In this document: positions 9,272 through 17,942 of the stretch, piece by piece | Numbering within the stretch: position 1 is the first letter of the stretch | Layout: every line of letters begins with the position of its first letter | DNA from: Anaerobacillus alkalidiazotrophicus | GTDB lineage: Bacteria > Bacillota > Bacilli > Bacillales_H > Anaerobacillaceae | Length of the DNA: 64,000 bases | Assembly: GCF_001866055.1 (NCBI RefSeq) | Contig: NZ_MLQS01000001.1 | Span: 464,591 to 528,590 of the forward strand | Reading direction: 5' to 3' | Translations under genes and position numbers: made by a program | The notes under the pieces: generated by a model | What the model was told of the DNA's origin: nothing | Seen by the model: only the letters and a program-made list of their open reading frames with translations | The model's database searches: none

Positions 9272-11056
9272 TTACCCGGATTCTATAGAATGACCTTGGG
9301 AATTAGACAGTTTCCAATAATGACCCTTCTTTTCCATTAATTCATTATGAGTCCCCTTTTCAATAATTCTACCATTTTCAATATACAAAATTTTGGTAGC
9401 GTTCTTAATAGTAGAAAGACGGTGTGCAATAATAAAGGATGTTCTTCCAGAAAGCAACGTCTCCAATCCTTTTTGTAAGGCAAGCTCCGTTTCCGTATCG
9501 ATGCTTGATGTTGCTTCATCCAAAATCAAAATTTTCGGGTCAGCGAGTAATGCTCTAGCAAAGGAGATCAGCTGCCTTTGCCCAGAAGAAAGTCTTGTGC
9601 CTCTTTCATTTACTTCTGTAAAATACCCACCCTCTAAACCATCGATAAAGTCATGGGCTTGCACAGCCTTAGCTGTCCGAATCACTTCTTCATCCGTTGC
9701 ACCGAGTCGACCATAACGAATGTTATCCATGATCGTACCAGAAAAAACAAATGGATCCTGAAGCATAATTCCCATTTGCTCTCTCAAAGAGGCAAGCGTA
9801 ACCGTTTTAATATCGGTCCCGTCAATTTTAATTTGTCCGCTTTTCACGTCATAAAAGCGGCTAATTAAATTGACAATCGTTGTTTTCCCCGAACCGGTTG
9901 CACCAACAAGCGCAATCGTATCGCCTGGATTCACCTTGAAATTGATGTGATCGAGAATTCGTTCCTCTGTTTCATATCCAAAGACCACCTGGTCAAACTC
10001 TACTTTCCCTTTAATGGGCGGAAGCATAGCAGCATGAGGATCACTTTTTACAGTTGGTTTTTCATCAATGGTTTCAAAGATTCGTTCCAAGTAAGCCATT
10101 GCAGTAATAATTGCATTATAGAAATTCCCAATATTCGCTAACGGTGCCCAAAACATCCAAATGTACCCAGTAAATGCAATCAACGCTCCTGCTGTCATTC
10201 CACCATCTCCAATTGAAGCGATCCCAACCACATAAATAAACGATACGGTAAGAACAGAGATATTATCAATCGACGGCGATAAAAGAAATTGAATTCTTAC
10301 CGCCTTCATCCATGAGCTTCGGTAGCTACCAGAGACATCCCTAAAAATTTTCTTGTTTTCTTCTTCCCTCACAAATGACTGCGTAATTTTGATCCCATTA
10401 ATGCTTTCGTGAATATACGCATTTAAGTTTGATTGCTTGTTGCTCAGTCTCTGCCAACCCCTTCGTTGCGCATTTTTTAAAATAAATATAATGGTTGCTA
10501 GAACAGGAAGCCCAGCTAAGGTCAGAATTGTTAGCTGCACATCAATGTAGAGCATGAAACCGACAATGACCGCAATACTGAAAAGATCTGTAATGAGATT
10601 AATAATCCCATTTGACAGCAAATCACTCAATGAATTAACATAATTCACAACTCGAGCTAAAATCTTGCCATGAGGCCGGCTGTCATAATAAGAAAAGGAA
10701 AGCTTTTGCAAGTGGGTAAACAGGTCCTTGCGAATATGTTGGATCACACTCTGACCAATCCAGGCCATAATGCGAATCCTGTATTTCATACAAACCCCAG
10801 TGACAATGACAGCGATTAAATAAATGCCTGCCAACATGACAATTCCTCCTGTATTGCCACTTGGAATCTCTACATCAATCGCTTGTTTAATCAAATATGG
10901 ACCAATTAAATTAGCCAAGCTTGCAACGAGCATCAAGAAAACAGTCAGAGCCATTAGTTTTTTGTATGGCTTTACATAACCTAACAATCGTTTAAAATGA
11001 ACGAGTCGGAAAGGTGACTCTAATTCTTCATCGACATCAAATTTATTGCGTGCCAT
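9272..11056 (-). CDS. ABC exporter half-transporter (YfiC-like), partner with the catalytic ATP site
   Basis: 594 residues: six-helix exporter membrane domain (about 30-340) fused to an ATPase domain. Walker A is GATGSGKTT, Walker B LILDEATSSID with the catalytic glutamate, and the H-loop is IIAHRLST. The signature motif is LSSGQ instead of LSGGQ. The start overlaps the upstream exporter gene by 14 bp, so the two are co-translated and surely form a heterodimer. Its own Walker B is intact while its signature is altered, which is the pattern expected when this subunit contributes the active Walker site and half of the degenerate one. The substrate is probably a drug or lipid-like compound; the sequence does not show which. 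Confidence 0.9.
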   Translation of the reverse strand: MARNKFDVDEELESPFRLVHFKRLLGYVKPYKKLMALTVFLMLVASLANLIGPYLIKQAIDVEIPSGNTGGIVMLAGIYLIAVIVTGVCMKYRIRIMAWIGQSVIQHIRKDLFTHLQKLSFSYYDSRPHGKILARVVNYVNSLSDLLSNGIINLITDLFSIAVIVGFMLYIDVQLTILTLAGLPVLATIIFILKNAQRRGWQRLSNKQSNLNAYIHESINGIKITQSFVREEENKKIFRDVSGSYRSSWMKAVRIQFLLSPSIDNISVLTVSFIYVVGIASIGDGGMTAGALIAFTGYIWMFWAPLANIGNFYNAIITAMAYLERIFETIDEKPTVKSDPHAAMLPPIKGKVEFDQVVFGYETEERILDHINFKVNPGDTIALVGATGSGKTTIVNLISRFYDVKSGQIKIDGTDIKTVTLASLREQMGIMLQDPFVFSGTIMDNIRYGRLGATDEEVIRTAKAVQAHDFIDGLEGGYFTEVNERGTRLSSGQRQLISFARALLADPKILILDEATSSIDTETELALQKGLETLLSGRTSFIIAHRLSTIKNATKILYIENGRIIEKGTHNELMEKKGHYWKLSNSQGHSIESG

Positions 11057-12809
11057 ATCCGATCACTTCCTTACTATTATGCTTTTCATCAACATTTCCA
11101 TATTGGTTTTTACAAAGGGTATAATAGTACCCTTTGTTAGCAAGCAATCTTTCATGTGTTCCTCTTTCAATAACCCTGCCTTTTTTCATAACGAGAATAA
11201 GATCGGCTTCTTTTACTGAAGAAATTCGATGGGCAATCATGAAGCATGTTTTGCCCTGACTAAAGGTTTTCAACGTCTTTTGAATACGAAGTTCCGTTTC
11301 CATATCCACACTCGATGTTGTATCATCAAGAATGAGAATAGACGGATTTTTCAGCAACGCTTGTGCTAGAGCAATCCTTTGTTTTTGCCCTCCAGAAAGG
11401 CCTACTCCTCTTTCTCCAACAATCGTGTCGTAGCCCTCAGGCAATTGCGTGATGAAGTCATGAGCCTCTGCCATCTTAGCCGCTGCTTGAATTGACTCAA
11501 GCGAAGCATCAGGAACTCCGTAAGCAATGTTTCCTGCGATCGTGTCTGAAAAAAGGAAAATATCCTGCATGACTACTGCTGTGTTTTCCCGTAAACTCCG
11601 AATATCCCACTTCTTTATGTTCTGTTTGCCAACTCGCACTTCTCCACTATCAGCATCATAATACCTGCAAAGAAGGTTGATGACTGTCGTTTTACCTGCA
11701 CCCGTCGGCCCAATCAACGCGATAGTTTGTCCGGGCTTTGCACGAAAACTAATGTCTTTTAACACCTGCTCCTCACCGTAGCTAAAGCTTACATGACTAA
11801 ATTCGACTACACCAGGCGAATCACTTCCTTTTTGGGACTGAACAGGACTGATAATGGTCGGCTCTGTGTTTAGCAAGTCTTCAATTTTCTCGGCGGAAGC
11901 AATAAATCTTTGGACATCATTAATCAACCAACCAGCCATTCTCATCGGATTGTTCAAGGCCCAGATAAGGGAGTTGAAGATAACGAGCTCACCAAAAGAA
12001 AGCGAACCGCCAATCACCATAATTCCACCAACTAAGATCATCAAAACCATAAGTAACCCGGCAAGTGAATCCAAAATCGGCAAATACTTTTCCCATACTT
12101 TCGCAGATTGAAGGTTTTTCTCCTTAAATGCCTCATTTTCCACAGAAAATTTATCAATCTCATACTTTTCCTTGGAAAACGCTTTGACGACCCGGTTTCC
12201 ACTAATATTTTCCTGGACAACCGAGTTTAATCTTGCAAACTGCCCTCGAATCGCTGAAAATGTCGGTTTTACATCGTAGGATAATTTGTACGCAACAAAT
12301 CCAATGATCGGCGTAACCGTTAACAGCGTGATCGTTAAAGGAGGATGAATATAAAACATAAATGCAATCGCAAAAAGGAGAATCGTACTATTTTCAAAGA
12401 TTATATAAATTGACCATGCGGTAAAGTGCCGTACCGCTTCCATATCCCCTGTCATCCGAGCCATAATATCCCCCGTTTTCGTCTTATCATAAAAACGGAA
12501 ATCCAACTGATGCAGCCTATTATACAGCTGCTCTCTTATCTTGAAAATGACACTTTGCGAAAGACTCTCAAACATCAATTGATACCCATAACGGATCACC
12601 GATTTGAAAAACATGACACCAATCATCAACCCCAATAATGGCCATAACAAGCTTTCTCTCTGTCCAAATATCACCTCATCAACAATTTGACCCGCAAAAT
12701 AAGGGTTCAGCAAATTTAAACCAGAAACAAACAACGCAAGTAAAAGCCCAATTGCATATTTTCCTCGGAATCTTTTAATATATCCCCAGATCCATCGCAA
12801 GCTTTGCAT
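11043..12809 (-). CDS. ABC exporter half-transporter (YfiB-like), partner with the degenerate ATP site
   Basis: 588 residues when started at ATG 12809 (MQSLRWIWGYIKRF), which has GGAGG eight bases upstream. The longer frame to 12944 adds 45 residues without a good binding site or family match. Layout: exporter membrane domain with six helices, then an ATPase with Walker A GPTGAGKTT, signature LSGGQ, and Walker B LILDDTTSSVD. Aspartate replaces the catalytic glutamate. This is the known asymmetry of heterodimeric exporters such as BmrCD and TM287/288: its canonical signature serves the partner's active site, while its own Walker B sits in the degenerate site. It is the first gene of the pair. 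Confidence 0.9.
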   Translation of the reverse strand: MQSLRWIWGYIKRFRGKYAIGLLLALFVSGLNLLNPYFAGQIVDEVIFGQRESLLWPLLGLMIGVMFFKSVIRYGYQLMFESLSQSVIFKIREQLYNRLHQLDFRFYDKTKTGDIMARMTGDMEAVRHFTAWSIYIIFENSTILLFAIAFMFYIHPPLTITLLTVTPIIGFVAYKLSYDVKPTFSAIRGQFARLNSVVQENISGNRVVKAFSKEKYEIDKFSVENEAFKEKNLQSAKVWEKYLPILDSLAGLLMVLMILVGGIMVIGGSLSFGELVIFNSLIWALNNPMRMAGWLINDVQRFIASAEKIEDLLNTEPTIISPVQSQKGSDSPGVVEFSHVSFSYGEEQVLKDISFRAKPGQTIALIGPTGAGKTTVINLLCRYYDADSGEVRVGKQNIKKWDIRSLRENTAVVMQDIFLFSDTIAGNIAYGVPDASLESIQAAAKMAEAHDFITQLPEGYDTIVGERGVGLSGGQKQRIALAQALLKNPSILILDDTTSSVDMETELRIQKTLKTFSQGKTCFMIAHRISSVKEADLILVMKKGRVIERGTHERLLANKGYYYTLCKNQYGNVDEKHNSKEVIGYGTQ

Positions 12810-13296
12810 CCTTTTATACCTCCATCCATTTACAACAACGTTAATATATCGTGATGATTTTTCATCAATAAGTTGGAATGAATTCATAAACAATGAATAG
12901 TGTAACGTACAAATTGGAACAAATTCATGGATGCGCTTTAACATTGAAATACGTTAAGTCTAATGAACGATCATTCCCTAATCAAATCGAAAACATAATC
13001 TTTAGAGAAGTAGTTGTTGTAGTTGTTGTAGTCATTTTCTAATAGTATAAATAAAATCTATCCTTCGACTTTCAAATATACTCTTTCATCACCAAATTAT
13101 TCCGGTTTTCGAATGACTGATTTAGAATCCCCCGCTGCTATTGACTGCCTTTTGGGAACTACTTTTCTTTTAGAATTTGAACTGAATTCTTTTTACAACC
13201 GGTTAAATTCAAGCTCTAGGTCATCACAAAAGATACCCCTCTTAACAAGAGAGACTAGTGAGAAAGGTGAAAACTAACATTTTTCACTAGCCTCTT
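12810..13296. other. Intergenic stretch, no gene seen
   Basis: It holds the unused 5' extension of the exporter frame, a small direct repeat (TAGTTGTTG twice at 13011-13028), and at 13238-13291 two neighbouring hairpins (CTCTT/AAGAG, and CTAGTGA...TCACTAG with AT-rich flanks). The hairpins could terminate the binding-protein pseudogene that ends at 13297. No promoter stands out. Confidence 0.4.
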
Positions 13297-14153
13297 TCAT
13301 TTCAACATTCTTTTCTGGAACTCTAACCTTTGTTTCGCAATGCCTTTAATGATGATGTCTACTCCACTATCAATATGTTTATCAACACTTTCACCATTTA
13401 TCACTTTCTTTACGGTTTCAACGCTTAAATAGCCCATATCAAAAGGATTCTGTGCTATGGTCCCAGGTAGCTCTCTTTCTTCTATCAATTCAATCATTTC
13501 GTTCGTTCCATCTGTTCCTATAATTGGCATGTTCAGCCCATACGCTTCCATCACCTCAAAAGCAATTAATGATAGCGTGTCATTGGTAGCGATAATCCCT
13601 TTCACTTTAGGATGGGTTTCTATATTTTTTTCAATCTCCTCTTTGATTTTCAAAGGTTCAGAGTATATATTTACTTTTTCTACAACAATTTCGATTCCTA
13701 CAGCCTCTAAGCTTAGTGCAGCTCTGAACCGAGTAGCGCACCTGCTCTTCTACCTAAAGCAACATTATCCGTACCGATATAAGTTGTTTTATTATCCCAT
13801 TGATGATAGGTATCTAATAAAAAAACAGGAATATCCTTTTCAATAAACCGTTCTAAAGTAGGAATAGTATAATGTGGATACATAGGGTAGATTATTAAGA
13901 TATCAGGATTTTCTATTAGAACACGCCCTAACATATCAACCTGCTCTAAAAATAATAAGTTAGTGGGAGCAATAATTTCACCCTCTATATCCAAATCCTC
14001 AAATCCTTTTCTCAAACCCGCTTCAACAATCCTCCAATATTCCGAATCTAAATCTTTTTATCCAACGACTACTGTAGGTTTTTCATCAATTGATTTAAAA
14101 ATAAAAGACAATGCAACAATAACTAGAGGCAGAACGAATAACCTTTTTACCAT
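13297..14153 (-). pseudogene. Ribose-type periplasmic binding protein (family 2), stop and frameshift
   Basis: Three pieces join into one sugar-binding protein of about 285 residues. Start ATG 14153 (MVKRLFVLPLVIVALSF, a signal-like helix), then an in-frame TAA at 14058-14060, then the N-lobe with ILIIYPMYPHYTIPTLERFIEKDIPVFLLDTY, a frameshift between about 13713 and 13653, then the C-lobe with KVKGIIATNDTLSLIAFEVMEAYG and MPIIGTDGTNEMI. This is the RbsB/LacI-like type-1 fold that binds monosaccharides or signals. It is broken twice, so it is non-functional. A role as sensory protein for a YesMN-type system would be typical of its context. Confidence 0.8.
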
Positions 14154-14460
14154 TTGATACCCCGTCATTTCATATTTCTAGGCAATGCTGTTTCATTAAT
14201 AAGGAAAAAATTATAACCATAAACACCTTTACCTGTTAATTAATTTTTAGAAAATATAACGCTTAAGTTCTATTCTTGTCTTGTTTTTCAATATAACAAA
14301 AGTGCTAGAGGGGAGATTTCAATATCTTTAGATGTAAACATTTAAAATATTCGGGAGTTAAAATCGATTATAATTTTAGAGGAAAGACCCTTTCTCTAAG
14401 CTCGCAGCACCACGTAAGCCTAAAAAATATCCCCTAGTTGCGTAACTAGAGTAATTCCTT
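14154..14460. other. Intergenic stretch, small hairpin only
   Basis: AT-rich, no gene. A short inverted repeat CTAGTT / AACTAG lies at 14434-14449; the word CGTAACTAGA in it recurs in the stem at 23712-23751 between two levansucrase genes. Confidence 0.35.
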
Positions 14461-14947
14461 ATGGCTACCTTATTTCTTCTAACCTTGTACTTATTTTCTC
14501 AACTACTTCCTTCGCCGAAGCCTCTACATCTTCCCCCTTATGCCAAATTCTTCAAATAATGTTTTAATTGCATCACTTATAACAGGATAAGCTGGTGTAA
14601 CCGGTCGGTTCTCGGAGTATGTTTGTGCTTGTTGGATAAAAATATTTCTGGGATATTCATTAAGTTCCGAAATCATTTGCCACAAAGAAATCTAGCTGGA
14701 ATATCGCCTGTTAATTATATATAGTTCTTCATCCCTTCATAACTTAGAATATAAAGGATAAACTTCTAATCTTCGTCTGGGTATTTAGTCTTTGATGATA
14801 TTCAGAGCGACCACCCTCCGTTTGGTACAACCTGATAGTGTGCGGATATAATCCGTATTTAAACTAACAAAAAAATAAAAGTATAAGAGCAAATAAAATT
14901 CCCATTGCAATTAATAATTTTTTGTTTGTTTTCTTTACTAATTCCAT
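14461..14947 (-). pseudogene. Third family-1 sugar-binding protein, collapsed by deletion
   Basis: ATG at 14947 with a GGAGAGG site encodes MELVKKTNKKLLIAMGILFA..., a signal helix of the same kind as in the genes at 1-1060 and 1129-2460, and stops after 27 codons. From about 14845 leftward the DNA aligns with the C-terminal fifth of those genes (the segments around TSYP.....WEF and the end), with indels and stops. The middle, some 250 codons, is missing. It is therefore the wreck of a third paralogue, next to the IS4 insertion. Confidence 0.75.
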
Positions 14948-15035
14948 TACAATCCTCTCCTTTCAAGACGAGCGAGTTAAAGGAAATTTATAATACTTCA
15001 GATAACACTAGCCTTGTATAAATATTGTCATAATT

Positions 15036-16377
15036 TTCAGTTTAATTAATTTATTTGTTTAGAGCCAAAAAAATTAATACCCAACTAAAGATGGCTCCAT
15101 CCATTTGGAAATTTATTTACAATTAGACTGGTGCAACGACGACAAATTGCGTATTAAGGGAGGGCTTTCCCTTCAATCTTTCGAAGCCAGATATGCGATG
15201 GTTTCCACAAAGCAGCCTTTAAATAACGGCTAATTTGCAATGTTTTTCGCTTACTTTTTGTTTCCATCTGTGCAAGTACATGCAGGCAAAAAACAATAAG
15301 TGCGATAAACACTTGATTTTGAATAGCCCATTCGCTTTGACCATAGAACTTTTTGATGTTGAGATGTTGCTTGATCCATTTGAAAAACAGTTCTATTGCC
15401 CATCGTGACTTATACATCTCTGAAATTTCTTCTGCACTTAAGTCAAAACGGTTTGTGATGAGATGAAGGATATTTCCTTTTGAATCTATCACTTTTAAAA
15501 GGCGAAAGTAATTTTCAGCATGGTTTTGAGTCGTACCAATTAACACCATTTGATCCGACAAAACAGACGAATTCTCAGGTAGCTTAAAATCATAAACTTC
15601 CCGTACGATAGCGTTTTTCCTTAGCCTAGAGAGAAAAAAGTAGCGATCAAAGCGCTCGTAATCTAAATAGCCACGGTCAAACACATACATGCATTCTTTG
15701 TCATCGACCATGATTTCAAGCTGGCCACGATCATGTTCTTTTGCGGTTGTCATGATGGCTTTTTCTGGATAGGAAATCCCTTTTTCCATAAACACAAGGC
15801 GTACATGCAATTTCACTCCCGCTTTTGTTTTGCGGAATTTTGCCCACCTATGGTTGGTTAAATTAAGTGGCAATGTGCTCGAATCAATGATTTTTAAAGG
15901 CATGATCAGTTTTGTATAGTGCGTTTTGACATGAATTTGTGAGACTAAATCAAGGAATAGACGTTGAAATAGATCTGGGTTCATACCATTTAAGCGCCGT
16001 GACAGCTGTGAAATACTGATTGAATCAAGGTCAATCGCCTTTTGAAGTTGGTCATCAAAAAGACAATCACTTAGCGCATGGAGACTCTCGACTTCTTGTA
16101 ACTGGGCATAAAGCAATAATTTTAAAAATGATTCAGTCGTTAATTTTTTCGTATAAAAATCTAATTTCAGTGTTTTCACCTGTTCTCCAAATAATTCAAG
16201 ATTTATTGGTGAAAACCATTGTCCAAATGAAGTTTTTCGTGTAATCTTGTCCATGAGATGTGTCCTTTATTAGTGGATTTGGACGGGTTACCACCTGACT
16301 TATCCATTATAAAGGACTTTTTCTTTGCATAAAATAACTTATTGAAGATTTTGAATGTTTTTAATAGTTAAACTGAA
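15036..16377. mobile_element. IS4-family insertion sequence, apparently intact
   Basis: About 1.34 kb around one transposase gene. A 10-bp perfect inverted repeat, TTCAGTTTAA at 15036-15045 and its complement at 16368-16377, with weaker similarity further in, gives the likely ends. I could not identify a convincing target duplication. It sits between the collapsed binding-protein gene and a palindrome-rich stretch. Confidence 0.65.
15154..16254 (-). CDS. IS4-family transposase
   Basis: 366 residues, full length. The DDE catalytic set is visible: KIIDSSTLPLNL (first D), CMYVFDRGYLDYERF (second D), and the IS4 signature Y-(2)-R-(3)-E-(6)-K in YKSRWAIELFFKWIK. An N-terminal helical region (about 1-100) precedes the RNase-H-like core. 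The frame is intact, so the element may be mobile. The ribosome binding site is weak, as is common in insertion sequences. It is the only complete transposase in the window. Confidence 0.93.
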   Translation of the reverse strand: MDKITRKTSFGQWFSPINLELFGEQVKTLKLDFYTKKLTTESFLKLLLYAQLQEVESLHALSDCLFDDQLQKAIDLDSISISQLSRRLNGMNPDLFQRLFLDLVSQIHVKTHYTKLIMPLKIIDSSTLPLNLTNHRWAKFRKTKAGVKLHVRLVFMEKGISYPEKAIMTTAKEHDRGQLEIMVDDKECMYVFDRGYLDYERFDRYFFLSRLRKNAIVREVYDFKLPENSSVLSDQMVLIGTTQNHAENYFRLLKVIDSKGNILHLITNRFDLSAEEISEMYKSRWAIELFFKWIKQHLNIKKFYGQSEWAIQNQVFIALIVFCLHVLAQMETKSKRKTLQISRYLKAALWKPSHIWLRKIEGKALP

Positions 16378-16384
16378 TTAGTGC

Positions 16385-16432
16385 AACACTAGTGTTCAGA
16401 TAAAAATATTTAAAACATGTTTTAAATATTTT
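16385..16432. repeat. Two adjacent perfect palindromes
   Basis: AACACTAGTGTT at 16385-16396 (12 bp), and a 30-bp perfect palindrome at 16403-16432 centred on ACATGT with AAATATTT-type arms and no loop. They lie 8 and 26 bp outside the right end of the IS4 element. Possible operator or protein-binding site; too AT-rich and tail-less for a normal terminator. Confidence 0.6.
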
Positions 16433-16753
16433 GACCCGTTTAAAAGCGCTCCTGCTGCTATTACAGGAACGTACCCGTTGATGATGAAATTTATAAATTC
16501 GTCTCCACGGATTCAAAAGAATTTGGAACATTATGTATTAAATAAAGCCAGGTAGAATGCTTTACAAAATCGTCACTCATAATATTGGCAGGTGCCAACA
16601 GTTATCTTCGTCGACACTCAAGCTCATTCAACCTTATTATACAAAAATAACCAGAAAAATGTAAAAGATTAGAAAAGGGTATTTTGATATTTTGTAGAAA
16701 TAAGTAATACAAGGGGAACGGATTAACAAATCTAACAAAAGAGGGTGACTAGT
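16433..16753. other. Intergenic stretch with possible coding remnant
   Basis: One plus-strand frame from the palindrome to about 16555 reads protein-like (FDPFKSAPAAITGTYPLMM, then INSSPRIQKNLEHYVLNKAR, stop), but it has no start and no family I know. It may be the tail of a gene destroyed by the IS4 insertion. The rest is AT-rich leader of the next gene. Confidence 0.3.
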
Positions 16754-17242
16754 ATGTTCAATTGGGTGCCGAATAATGAGCAAGATGTGTGTGAAAGAAG
16801 GCTTCGAAAGGTTATGAAACGCTTAAAGGTTGAAAACTTCAATTTCAACTACGATCGCAGCAGCTGTTACATTGATTTTCACTACCAGAATAAAATATAC
16901 AGGCTGGAACACTCCATTGACAAAGCAAAGGATAGAGGATTGATCATGTTAAGAAACGGATTAGATTGTCTCTCTGAGCTGATCGACTCCCTTGAAGATC
17001 TCTGTCAAATCATTCAAAGAGGAACGTATAATCTTGAAACGTGGATAGCGGGTATGACGCAGTCAGCTTCTGTAGATAAGATCTCAGAAGATGTAGAAGA
17101 ACTACATATCCGATATAAGCCAATAGGAAGACAAAAAAACGGCGAATACGACCGTCATGAAGAGAGGACGAATATTACTCCTGAGTCCTATCTCGAGGAT
17201 TTGAGTCGGAATCAAATATTGCAGCGGATTCGAGGGAAGTAG
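16754..17242 (+). CDS. Conserved hypothetical protein, unknown function
   Basis: 162 residues from ATG 16754, chosen because AGAGGGTG lies seven to eight bases upstream; a GTG at 16745 would add three residues. No signal peptide, membrane helix or known catalytic motif. The middle, YRLEHSIDKAKDRG...LRNGLDCLSELIDSLEDL, is predicted helical; the C-terminus is charged (RHEERTNITPESYLEDLSRNQ). Cysteines occur at residues 10, 38, 72 and 84 without CxxC spacing. A well-formed terminator follows, so it is a single-gene transcription unit, the only intact plus-strand gene in the left 33 kb. It resembles cargo genes of mobile elements in Bacillaceae in style, but I do not recognise it. Confidence 0.75.
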   Translation: MFNWVPNNEQDVCERRLRKVMKRLKVENFNFNYDRSSCYIDFHYQNKIYRLEHSIDKAKDRGLIMLRNGLDCLSELIDSLEDLCQIIQRGTYNLETWIAGMTQSASVDKISEDVEELHIRYKPIGRQKNGEYDRHEERTNITPESYLEDLSRNQILQRIRGK

Positions 17243-17310
17243 AGACTGGTTAGAAACAGTTCAAAAATGGAATGTGCGTCAATAACGATATATATAAATA
17301 TATATGTGTA

Positions 17311-17346
17311 AAAAGTCGATCTCCTAAACAGAATCGACTTTTTTCC
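17311..17346 (+). terminator. Intrinsic terminator
   Basis: AAAAGTCGAT (17311-17320) pairs with ATCGACTTTT (17333-17342) over a 12-nt loop, followed by more T. It ends the hypothetical gene at 16754-17242. Confidence 0.85.
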
Positions 17347-17579
17347 TTATTATAAAGGAGTGGGCCAACTGCTCACCGTTGAACTCCACTCCTCTTTTGC
17401 AGTTACATTACAGGTTTGCAGTACCTTCCTGCAGCACAAGATCATGATGAAGAACTTCCCTCTCCATTAATGCCCATATTACCATAAAAACAAAAACAGG
17501 AGTTTAGATATTAACACTCCTGTTTTTTATATCCTTAAATCTAACATCTTAATTTAAAAAAGACACGCTCTTAATTAAA
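17347..17579. other. Intergenic stretch with two hairpins
   Basis: An AGGAGTGG / CCACTCCT inverted repeat around 17358-17393 encloses a second small stem (CAAC/GTTG). At 17495-17523 AACAGGAGT pairs with ACTCCTGTT and is flanked by T runs on both strands, so it works as a terminator in either direction, for example for transcripts crossing the glmS fragment. Confidence 0.5.
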
Positions 17580-17923
17580 TCATTTATAGTTATTTATTCC
17601 ACTTTCACACTTTTGGCAAGTTTTCTTGGCTTGTCTACATCGCAACTTCTGAAGTGCTGCGTAGTATGCAATTAAATTCATTTCTTGTGCTTTCGCTGAA
17701 TCTACAGCAAGTAAAGATAATACAGCCATTTGCGCTGTATAAGCCTTGGTAGAGGTAACATCAATTTCAGGTCCACCACACGTATGAAGTTTGTAATCTA
17801 CCCCACGTGATAACGTTGAACCTGGTACGTTTGTGATTGTTAACGCAGGGTAACCTAACTTCTTCACAGCTACTAAAACTCCGCGGCTATCTGCAGTTTC
17901 ACCGCTCTGTGAGCTTTGGGTCT
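17580..17923 (-). pseudogene. Duplicated fragment of glmS
   Basis: DNA nearly identical to part of the intact glmS at 26300-28102. It starts abruptly at about 17923 inside the codons for [11 protein letters not shown], runs through [19 protein letters not shown] and ends of sugar-isomerase domain motif [23 protein letters not shown], then jumps by an internal deletion of about 130 codons to the last 25 codons (LIAYYAAL...), which are frameshifted. It cannot make an active enzyme. Its position on the far side of the fructan cluster from intact glmS suggests that the cluster was inserted or moved by recombination involving glmS. Confidence 0.9.
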
Positions 17924-17942
17924 GATCCTTTTTGCTTCTTAT

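Noticed and set aside
13011..13032. TAGTTGTTG microsatellite
   Set aside because: Only two units; too short to mean anything.
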